Of a DNA stretch of 64,000 bases, positions 56,187-64,000 are shown piece after piece. Position numbers and translations under genes: made by a program. Below the pieces are notes generated by a model. That model was not told the DNA's origin. It saw only the letters and a program-made list of their open reading frames with translations, and made no database searches. Positions within the stretch are counted from its first letter, which is position 1, and every line of letters starts with the position of its first letter. Origin of the DNA: Zanthoxylum bungeanum (taxonomy: Eukaryota; Streptophyta; Magnoliopsida; Sapindales; Rutaceae); assembly GCA_019454045.1 (NCBI GenBank), contig SKCR01038866.1, positions 186,001 through 250,000 of the forward strand, written 5' to 3'.

Positions 56187-57081
56187 ATGTCATACAAGTT
56201 TATTTATTATAATAAGAGAGATATCTAAATTAGAAGTAATAAAAGTTGATCCTCTAATCCCCATCATTTTCTTTATTGTTAATTTATCTTTTTAATTTCC
56301 AAGCTTTACTTTATGTCATTTACTTTATTTATATCTATAATAGTCCTAGATATATGTGGTAACTAAACTCCTTATCTAGAGTTTTGATGAATTCCAATAT
56401 CACCGTTTTATCAGTGGTTATTTTATGTCTTGGGTAATATAAAGGTTTATTTATTGAGTCTTAAGCTTAATGCTTCTTATTAATTGGCCACTAATAAGAT
56501 TGATTTGGTAAACTTAAAATAAACTTGACAAATGAATTTTAGGTTTCAGCCTTAGATTCAATAGCTAACGATCTCACCTTAGGGCAAAAGATGCTTAGGT
56601 AGATTTCCTTCTAGGATAGACATATACCTGTCGGGCGGGGGTAGCCACAATTGGAACTTTATCTTAATGAATTCAGGTAATTTGGTTAACATAGACATAT
56701 GATTAATTGGATTAATTTAGGTGTTTGCATCTGACCATCGACATAGGCTTTTGCATATTTTCGTGTTCCAGGTTAATAAACCGATATATTGCACAAACAT
56801 GAGATAATCACTTCATCTTTAAAAGATATTGGAAGGATTCACAACCCTAGATAGTTTTATAATATTGAATTTTCCTTAATTGTACTTTCGCACTATTTTA
56901 TTTACTTGTTTCAGATAAAAATCACCATCCAACCAATAATCAATCATTTAGATACTTGTAAACATTTGACTTCATAAATTAATAGCTAAGGTATTAATTC
57001 CTCGTGGGATCGATACATTTTATACTACTTGAGCGATACGTGCGCTTGCATAACGAGTGTGTTTATCACCGATCAAGTTTT

Positions 57082-57097
57082 TGGCACCGTTGCCTGG
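57082..57097 (+). other. Primer binding site of the Athila-like element
   Basis: TGGCACCGTTGCCTGG resembles TGGCGCCGTTGCCGGGG, the tRNA-Asp-type primer site of Athila and related plant elements. Confidence 0.8.
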
Positions 57098-57206
57098 AAC
57101 TTATTTATCTTTCACTATTAATTTTGGGGTTAGATATGTTACTTGTGTCTAATTTCTTTTTATTTATTATTTTTATTTTCTTGTGTTTCAGGTTCTTAAA
57201 CACTAC

Positions 57207-58960
57207 ATGAGAAGAACCAGAAGCTTTGAAATCCGTCCGCTTGACCCATAAATTGAAAGAACCATCAGACAGTTGAGAAGAGAAAGGCAAGAAGGTCAAG
57301 AAGCACTGATCAACATGGAACCTGAACTGTTGGAAGTTGCACCACCAATTTCCATTCGAGACAGAACTATTCCAGTGGTTGACGGCTTCATATCATGCAT
57401 TGTACTTCCTCCCTTACCAGCAAATGCATGGGACATCAAAACATGCATTCAGATGATACAATAATCAGTTCAGTTTGGGGGAGTGCAACTGAAGATCCTA
57501 ATGCCCACATCAGCAACTTCCTAGAAGTTTACAACACATTCAATTACAACTGAGCGGCAGAAGAAGCAATGAGACTGTGTGTTTCCATATTCTTTGAAAG
57601 ACAGAGCTAAGGCTTGGCTACATTCACTACCAGCAGGTTCCATCACAACTTGGAACACTCTTGCCACCAAATTCCTTGCAAAGTACTTCCCCCAGCCAAA
57701 ACAACAAAGTTGAGGAATGACATCACATCCTTTGTGCAACATGACTCAAAATCCATCTGCGGAGCTTGGGAGAGATACAAGGAGTTGCTCAGAAAATGTC
57801 CTCACCATGAGATTGCAAAGTGGCTACAAGTCCAAACCTTCTATAATGGAATTTATGGACTAATGAGAACCACAATAGATGCCGCTGCTGGAGGAGCTTT
57901 AATGGAAAAAGGAGAAGATCAAGCCTGAGACTTAATTGAAGAAATGGCCAACAAAAATTCCTTGTGGCCAACAGAAAGGAGCATGATTCAATGAATAGCA
58001 GAAATTTACGAAGTAGGAGCCAACACAACATTGAATGCCAAGTTGGATTAGATATGAAAATTCATGGAAACTCTTAGCATGTAGATTAATGCTGGAACCA
58101 CAAGTTCACCATATGGAGGAGCACCAGAGGTAGAATCTTACAATCAACATGATGAGACGGTGAACTATGTCAATAATTTCAACAAACATGAGAACAATCC
58201 ATATTCCAATACCTATAACCCAGGTTGGAGGAATCATCCCAATTTCGCATGGAGCAACATTGTAGGGTAAAGGAACAATCCACCATCAGTATTCCAATAG
58301 CAAAATCAAAGCCATGAGTATGAGAAGAAGCTAGAAACAGAAGATTTGCTTGCAGAAATATTCAAAACCAAGAAGTCAAATATGATGCTATATTTCAGGC
58401 CTAATCAGCATTGAATCAAAGCCTAACTGCTTCTATAAAGGCACTGGAAAATCAATTGGGACAACTGGCCAATGCTCAGAGTTATAGACCGCAATGTACC
58501 CTTCCTAGCAACATAGAACCAAATCCAAAGAACATGGGGAAGGAGCAATGTCATGCCATCACTTTGAAAAGCGATACTGAGATCAACAAAGATGTTGGAG
58601 TCAAGGAAAATGATGAGGAAGTTCCAAAAGAAAACAGCAAAGCAGATCCACATATGGAGGAAAGAGAAGCAAAAGCAAATGATCGAGAAAGATTCAATCC
58701 ACCACCACTATTTCCACAGCATCTCCAGAAACATAAACTAGACAAGCAGTTTGCTCGATTCCTAGAGATCTTCAAAAAGCTGCATATCAACATTCCATTT
58801 GCAGAAGCGTTGGAACAAATGGCCAGCTATGTCAAATTCATGAAAGATATTCTGTCACGAAAAATAAAGATTGGGAGATTACGAGACAATAGAATTGACA
58901 GAAGAATGCAGCAGCATCATTCAGAGGAAGCTTCCCACAAAGTTAAAAGATCCTGGTAGT
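57207..58960 (+). pseudogene. gag of the Athila-like element
   Basis: The frame opens with ATG at 57207 (MRRTRSFEIRPLDP) and has a stop at codon 15. It continues with PISIRDRTIPVVDGF, then DPNAHISNFLE, LKDRAKAWLHSLPAGSITTW (near 57600-57640), and SICGAWERYKELLRKCPHHEIAKWLQVQTFYNGI. A 182-codon frame at 58411-58959 gives LENQLGQLANAQ and LDKQFARFLEIFKKLHINIPFAEALEQM, the conserved C-terminal part of Athila gag. Frameshifts occur near 57470, 57720 and 58875. It would form the capsid. Confidence 0.85.
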
Positions 58961-59278
58961 TTCACTATCCCTTGCACCATAGGAGAACATAACTTCGGTA
59001 AGACTTTGTGTGATTTAGGTGCTAGTATTAACTTGATGCCTTTTTCCATTTACAGGCAACTACAGACTGGAGAAGCAAAGCCCACCTCAATCTCTTTGCA
59101 ACTTAATGATAGAACGCTCACATTTTCGAGAGGTGTATTTGAAGATGTGCTTGTCAAAGTTGACAAATTCATTTTCATAGCAGATTTTATTGTCCTTGAC
59201 ATGGAGGAAGACGAAGAAGTGCCCATCATCCTCGGGAGACCATTCTTGGCTACAGGACGAACCATTATTGATGTATAA
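58871..59278 (+). pseudogene. Aspartic protease of the Athila-like element
   Basis: The 135-codon frame reads ELTEECSSIIQRKLPTKLKD, PGSFTIPCTIG, then the active site CDLGASINLMP (catalytic Asp codon at 59012-59014), and ends EVPIILGRPFLATGRTIIDV. This is the standard retropepsin pattern of Athila pol (D-L-G-A-S type). The domain itself has no stop, but pol ends shortly after. Confidence 0.85.
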
Positions 59279-59880
59279 AAAGGAGAACTAACCATAAGGG
59301 TACAAGACCAAGAAGTAACATTCATTGTTTTCAAAGCCATGAATTTCCCGGATGATGAAAAGAATTAGGAATATTTCAGACTTGATGTGATAGATAGTAC
59401 CGTCCAGAACTCCGATGCAATGCAAAGTTCCACTGAAAAACTTAAAGCATGTCATTTGCCTGTGGAGCATGAAGATAAAGCATACTGCGCATTAAGCATA
59501 CTGCGCATTAAAGAAGTTAAATCTTGAAATACAAGCAACATGAGAGAAACGGTTCCACCAACTCAACGAAATGGAGGAATTTCACATACAGCCTTTTGAG
59601 AATTCTAAATTGTACAAAGAAAAGGCTAAAAAGAGACATGATGAGAAGTTAATGCACATATAAATGGAACTGGGGCAGCGAGTATTATTAAATAAATCAA
59701 GGTTGAAATTTTTCCGTGGGAAGGTAAAATCACGGTGGTCATGACCATTCTTAATCACCCACGTTTTACCAGATAGAGCTGTTGAGTTACATGATCCCAA
59801 CTCCAATAAAACATTCAAAGTTAACATAAAGCGTGTCAAGCACTACTGGGGAGAATCATTTGAACGACAAAAGGAAAGTG
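59279..59880 (+). pseudogene. Pol remnant: post-protease linker fused to integrase C-terminus
   Basis: After the protease the linker runs to about 59480. A short direct repeat (AAGCATACTGCGCATTA, twice at 59477-59509) marks the deletion joint. Directly after it the integrase tail begins: RFHQLNEMEEF, then SKLYKEKAKKRHDEKL (about 59600-59645), LLNKSRLKFFRGKVKSRW and VNIKRVKHYWG (near 59820-59850). All of reverse transcriptase, RNase H and the integrase core are gone, so the element is non-autonomous. Confidence 0.8.
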
Positions 59881-60030
59881 TCACACTTTCAGATTCAGCC
59901 TAACGTTTCCGGGAAGTCATGTCTAGCTGACGACATTAAACTTAGAGCTAGCAGGGAGGCAACCCATGTAATTTGTGTATATATTCAGATTTGGTGTGAT
60001 TTATTTTTGTGTGTTTAATTTTTGTAGGTA
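59881..60030 (+). other. Spacer after integrase of the Athila-like element
   Basis: It contains the GACATTAAACTTAGAGCTAGCAGGGAGGCAACCCATG segment in two parts, which in Athila-like elements closes pol (an LLGREATH-like reading). No separate gene is seen. Confidence 0.5.
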
Positions 60031-60039
60031 AAGTCACAG

Positions 60040-60500
60040 ACATGATGGAAGACGTTCTCGCAAATCTTCACAAGCAATTTCCTTCTCTCCCTTAAAACTC
60101 TCTGATGAAAGTCTACAAAGCTCGCATGGAACATATGAGACTTCAGATGATAAAAGGTATTCCTAATGACATTCGTTGGATTATTGAAGCACGAGTCTGA
60201 TTGGCAGGTGAGTCATCTGACTCTTTTGTTTCATTTCTGTCTAGTTTAGGAAAAAACACCTATGCTAAGAAAAACAGAGCTAAAAGATTAGGTGCTTGCT
60301 ATAAATATACACACATGACATGTAATACTCGTTGTCATTCTTTAGGAATGGTGTCTGATAACCGCGAAGATAAAATTAAATTCATTAGGGATGGCATGAT
60401 TAAGGAGTCTTTGGATGACATATCATTGACTCTTGAGACGCATCTTAGTGGATATGTGTATCACGTAATTCGTATGTTACATACACAGTTTCAAAAATAA
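60040..60500 (+). pseudogene. Post-pol ORF with Cys/His cluster, unknown function
   Basis: Reading from an ATG at about 60041, one frame of about 150 codons runs to the stop at 60498-60500, broken by two stops (near 60092 and 60198). The best part (60201-60500) has a basic stretch, a cluster with Cys at three places and two His (GACYKYTHMTCNTRCH), and then a conserved-looking RxDKIKFIRDG segment. The order basic stretch, Cys cluster, K-F-I/V-x-x-G resembles small nucleic-acid-binding proteins of betaflexivirids. This is similarity of pattern only. It may equally be a 3' ORF native to this Athila lineage, since it directly follows pol. Confidence 0.5.
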
Positions 60501-60835
60501 TGACAATAATTATGTCTCGGGAATCTGACTTTAAAAGACCATGTTTGCCAATTTATAAGAAAATTGGATGGAAAGCTTGTCTCTGACACATAGACGTCAT
60601 TCAAGCCGTTACTTCTTGTAGATATTATTATCTTTTTGTCTTTAACTAATAATTGTGATTTTATTTTATTTTCTCCGACGGGATCCAGACTTTTTGACTT
60701 TCACGATTTATTTTTATTGTTTAACTAATAATTGTCATTTGGCAGGTACTAGTGCTATTATTACTCACCCTTTTTCAGGTTCTATAAATTCAGCTCGTTA
60801 TTGCACTCTTGAAGACATCTAGATTTGAGAAAGAA

Positions 60836-60838
<3 letters not shown>
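60501..60838. other. Non-coding stretch between post-pol ORF and microsatellite
   Basis: No clear gene. Two short readings (KIGWKACL near 60560 and GTSAIITHPFSGSINSARYC near 60746-60805) look coding-like but are too short to assign. The words ACTAATAATTGT occur twice (60645 and 60723). Confidence 0.4.

Positions 60839-60929
<91 letters not shown>
60836..60929. repeat. (TA)n microsatellite
   Basis: About 90 bases of TA dinucleotides with two small interruptions, directly in front of the LOG-like ATG. Open frames through it are meaningless. Confidence 0.95.
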
Positions 60930-60933
<4 letters not shown>

Positions 60934-61582
60934 AAGCAACTTTAAGAAGACGAGTTGTAAACATCTGTGTGTTTTGCGGTACTAGTATGGTTCTAAGCCA
61001 GAGTTCGTTGAGGTAACACAAGAATTGGGTAGAGTCATAACTGAGAGGAATATGCACCTAGTATATGGCGGTAGCAATCTTGGACTAATGTGGTACATTT
61101 CAAGGGCTGTACAGGAAGAATGTAGTCAAGTTTTGGGAATCATCCCAAAACCTTTGGGAGAGGCAAATCTTATAGGACCATCAAACAGAGATGAATGCAT
61201 CGTGCCAGGTATGTCTGAACGACTGGTTGAAATGATTAATCATGCTGATGCTTTTATTCCTTTGCCAGGTGGCTTGGGCACAATGGAGGAAATTTTTACA
61301 ATGCTATCTTGGGTGAGCTTGAACAAACACCAGAAACAAATTGGGTTGTTTAATGTTGAAGGATTTTATGAATTTCTTTGTGTGTTTCTTGATGATGCCC
61401 GGAGAAATAGGTTCATGTCAAAACCTGTAAAAGATATCATCTTTACTGCCAGAACAGCCCATGATTTAATTGACCAACTTTTAGCCTTTGAACCACGAAT
61501 TGACCCTATCCTTTCCAAGATTAACTGGTCCGAAAATGATCGTGGTAAAAAGCGTCGGATAAATCTGGATCTTAACCTTTAA
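60930..61582 (+). pseudogene. LOG-like: LOG-like cytokinin riboside 5'-monophosphate phosphoribohydrolase retrocopy
   Basis: From ATG at 60930 the sequence reads MEATLRRRVVNICVFCGTS, then a single-base deletion near 60984-60987 shifts the frame. The second frame runs without stops from YGSKPEFVEVTQELG to a stop at 61580-61582. LOG enzymes release active cytokinin base from its riboside monophosphate in one step. The family signature PGGLGTMEE (near 61266) is intact and the Arg of the SERLVEM block is present. The phosphate-binding YGGxxxGLMG motif ends in Trp instead of Gly, and a GG pair after VQE reads EC. The length (about 217 codons) is normal. No introns are present although plant LOG genes have several, so it is a retrocopy. 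The C-terminus INLDLNL fits an LxLxL EAR-like motif. It lies inside the Athila-like element, between pol and the G-rich 3' end. Confidence 0.85.
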
Positions 61583-62185
61583 TTCTCTTTTTAGATGTAG
61601 AATTTCAGCTAACCAGGTACTGTCTTCTAAACTCTTCTTCTACTTTTTAGACATTGGGGACAATGTCTCAATTAGGTTTGGAGGAGGGGAATAGTTGATT
61701 AGTATCTTATTTTTATTTTTTCGTTGTGTTATTTTTGCATGGTTTTTAGTCAAAAATTTTCAAAAATTCAAAAAAATTATAAAATTTAAAATTTAAAAAA
61801 TAAAAAATATTTTGTTTTTGTGTTTTTAACTTGATTAATCAGGTGGAATGGTGTTTGAGATAGCTGTGTAAGGAATTTCCACTCCTGAGATGCATCTCAA
61901 CATTTTCGTAACAAGTTAATTTTTATTTATTTCCTTTTGAATTATTTAATTCGTGAATTCTCCATAATACTGACTAAATTGGATCTTCATATGCTCAGTT
62001 GACAGGTATTATCAACATGCATGGTAACATACGGCCATGAGTTGTAGGTGAAAAGTTTGTAATATTCAGTCTCTAGTTTAATTCGAGGAAGCATCTAAAA
62101 AATGATGGAATAAAAAAAATATAACATCTGAAATCCGAGTAATTAAGTCTGTATGGGTGTTTTAACACATAGTGCCCTAAAGCCA
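61583..62185 (+). other. 3' non-coding region of the Athila-like element
   Basis: ACATTGGGGACAATGT (61650-61665) followed by TTAGGTTTGGAGGAGGGGAATAG in the form of a G-rich tract is the usual 3' signature ahead of the Athila 3' LTR. The following A+T-rich stretch has no gene. The region is cut at about 62186 by sequence of a C-type Copia leader, so the 3' LTR is not seen. Confidence 0.65.
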
Positions 62186-63656
62186 ATTTATTATCTTTGT
62201 TAAGGTCTCATCATCATACACCCTTAAACATGCATTCTAAACACATAATAAAGCGCATATGAAAAATAATAATGATATGCGGATGGATACTTTACACAAT
62301 GATCCTAGATCAAATCTCTCCATTTCTCTCTCCCGCTAGCACAAGTATTTACTTCTACCCGTTACACTACACTTCTAAAGAAACCACATTGACATTGAGG
62401 GGAATAGGTGAAAAGAGAATACAAAGAATTGAGAGGTAAAAGGCTGGACACGCAGGTCCAATTAATAAATCAAATTTATTACAACAATTTCTAAAATTGT
62501 CCCACCCATCTAATATCCATCCGATATACATTATTCATGCATCGCAACCATGTATTCACACAAGCATGCTATCAATCAATCTAATCAAATTAATTAATCT
62601 GATAATTAGTGATCATCCAATGTTCAAACAACGATTTGATTTTGTTCGAGTCAAACTCGTTTTTGCGAATAAGTACTCAAAGTACGAATTCTCGAATTAA
62701 ATTAAACTACATCATTAAATCCAATTTAATATGCATTCAATTCTAATTCGCTATTTAATTCCAAATTAAATATTACACTTTAATAATAAACCTTTTACGA
62801 CTTAAATTCCAAATTTAATCGTTACGGGTCTCAAAGCCCGATTAACGTCCAACATCAATTTAATTAAAGTCCAATGGGCTTTTAATTAATTTCTTAAGGC
62901 GTGGACTTTTGGTCAACTCGGGTCAAACCGAATAGCCAAAATCCAATCCGGGAATTACCCCATAAGCCTAGAAATCAATTTAGGCCCATTAGGCCCAATT
63001 AAACTTTAAAGGTCCATTAAGTCGCATTTGAGCTTTATGGAAGCGGTTTTGGGCCTAATTGGATCCAACCAATTTTGCCTAAACCCAACTTTGTACAACA
63101 AAGCCCAATAAGCCCATTTACAACATTAAAGCCCAAATCCAATTTTAAGGCCCAACATAATTAAACACAAAAATCCAATTTCACATTTAATTAACCTAAA
63201 GTGTATATCATGATTAATCACCCAAATTAACATTTCTAAAACATCAATTTATACAATTAATTATGCTCATTTTCATCATCACATGTCCAACACATTTTGA
63301 TTAAAATCAAACCCATTTTCATGCTATTATGCTCTCGGCAATGTGGGGAAATTATGTCCAATTTTAATCCAATCCAATTGAATCCAATTAAACATTAAAT
63401 CAATATCCTCAATTGATTTCCAACACATCCAATGAATCAAAAAAATCAAAAATCACCAAGATCACAATTAGGACACCATTCGGCCAAGCCAAAATTTTGG
63501 GGAAAAAATGTTCCAAACACCATTTCATCAAATTGATCAAATCAATCCTCAATAAAACATGTATTAAGCATACTCAAACATCCAATTAATTCAAATCATG
63601 CTCAAATACATTTTACCCAATTTTAAGCCATAAGTTTGTTTCATGCTTTTAACAAC
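62186..63656 (-). other. 5' leader of a second C-type Copia element
   Basis: It matches the Copia-C leader from about 37990 to 39722, with the CATACACCCTTAAACATGCATTC, CTCTCTCCCGCTAGCAC and GACTTAAATTCCAAATTTAATCG blocks. It starts abruptly at 62186, so the four-hairpin part is absent. TCCAA-centred hairpins (for example TTAAATTCCAAATTTAA near 62803) are kept. Non-coding. Confidence 0.75.
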
Positions 63657-63668
63657 GCTCTGATACCA
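63657..63668 (-). other. Primer binding site of the second C-type element
   Basis: GCTCTGATACCA is the exact reverse complement of TGGTATCAGAGC and lies just inside the LTR start at 63670. Confidence 0.85.
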
Positions 63669-63669
63669 T

Positions 63670-64000
63670 TGTTTGGAGTTCTACGGTCCTAAGGATCGAA
63701 TCAAAAGCAAGAAAACATGTACGAATAATAACGGCGAAGTTGCGGAATACTTACATCGAGTGGTTGAGCGACGCGAGAGGCAACAAAAATTATTTTTGCT
63801 CGGCAGTGAGGGTGTGCAGCTCACTGGTTTCGGCCATTTGAGCTTCTTTGTCAAGCTCCAAGCTTCGTCAAACGATTCCCGGCTCATGGGTGGACTTCCC
63901 TATCACCTTCGCATGACTTTGTAGTGTGCTAGCACTCCCGATTTTGCCATAAAATCGCGACTCTTGCTTCCCATTTCATCCTTGGTTCAGGGTAGTGGAC
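63670..64000 (-). repeat. 5' LTR of the second C-type element, cut by the window end
   Basis: TGTTTGGAGTTCTACGGTCC opens it. It aligns with the solo LTR at 14305-14560 (GTTGCGGAATACTTACAT and the CTTCCCTATCACCTTC block) and more weakly with the Copia-C LTRs. The two open frames here, one on each strand, overlap and have no domain. Confidence 0.7.

Larger units (their letters stand above)
55365..57068 (+). repeat. 5' LTR of Athila-like Ty3-gypsy element
   Basis: It begins TGATAAGCAGAAAATATATC and ends GTGTTTATCA, giving terminal TGATAA/TTATCA. A tRNA-Asp-type primer site follows at 57082. It carries a TATA box at 55783 and three short tandem repeats at 56039-56186. The element continues on the + strand to about 62.18 kb, where a C-type Copia interrupts it; its 3' LTR is not in the window. 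Confidence 0.85.

Noticed and set aside
60782..61057. Open frame across the TA run on the - strand
   Set aside because: Its long Tyr/Ile repeat comes from the microsatellite and has no coding meaning.
60930..61582. LOG-like sequence as an intact host gene
   Set aside because: The N-terminal frameshift, lack of introns, changed binding-motif residue and location inside a retrotransposon favour a retrocopy. An alternative start after the frameshift would lose the N-terminal nucleotide-binding strand.
1..64000. Organelle insertions, rRNA genes or tRNA genes
   Set aside because: I looked for conserved plastid, mitochondrial and ribosomal blocks while reading and recognised none.

Overview
This window looks like nuclear DNA of a flowering plant, probably a eudicot, from a repeat-rich intergenic block. 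The base composition is A+T rich. Nearly every stretch with coding similarity is a decayed LTR-retrotransposon gag or pol, and the primer binding sites and LTR types are those of plant Ty1-copia, Tat-like and Athila-like Ty3-gypsy elements. The species cannot be told from the sequence. No intact host gene is present. The only host-like coding sequence is an intronless, once-frameshifted LOG-type cytokinin-activating enzyme copy at 60.93-61.58 kb. Element names below (Gypsy-1, Copia-B and so on) are mine.

Layout. 1-873 is unassigned. 874-7.6 kb is Gypsy-1 (+ strand, Tat-like, dual RNase H, riddled with stops). 7616-17384 is Copia-B (- strand) with a solo LTR of family C inside its right LTR. 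17.4-18.69 kb holds a low-complexity stretch and an inverted LTR fragment. From 18691 to 53822 there is a nest at least four levels deep. Copia-F (+) is split by Copia-E (-, 19579-51730, 5-bp target duplication ATATC). The left LTR of Copia-E is split by a compound of two related Copia-D copies (20600-44832), with a hAT transposase remnant at the D1/D2 junction. The D2 gag is split by Copia-C (30203-41832, target duplication CATAG). The left LTR of Copia-C carries a non-autonomous hAT element (31685-33066, target duplication ATCCTGCG, with the empty site preserved in the right LTR). 53823-55364 is a truncated Gypsy-2, broken by an Athila-like element (+) from 55365. That element has an LTR, tRNA-Asp-type primer site, gag, protease, an integrase tail, an extra ORF with a Cys/His cluster, the LOG-like copy and a G-rich 3' end. 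62.19 kb to the end is the 5' end of another C-type Copia (-).

The most unusual signal is structural rather than coding. The pol regions of Copia-C and Copia-E have lost their reading frames and have become chains of short, near-perfect inverted repeats (5-9 bp arms), often with 3-nt loops of the type CTT, CTA or CAA. The leaders of four Copia families also carry hairpins whose arm sequences differ while the loop sequence is kept, with one clear compensatory change between families. Copia-C has nearly identical LTRs and an intact target duplication, so it seems to have moved recently while already unable to encode its own pol.

All domain calls come from reading translations by eye. No database search was run.
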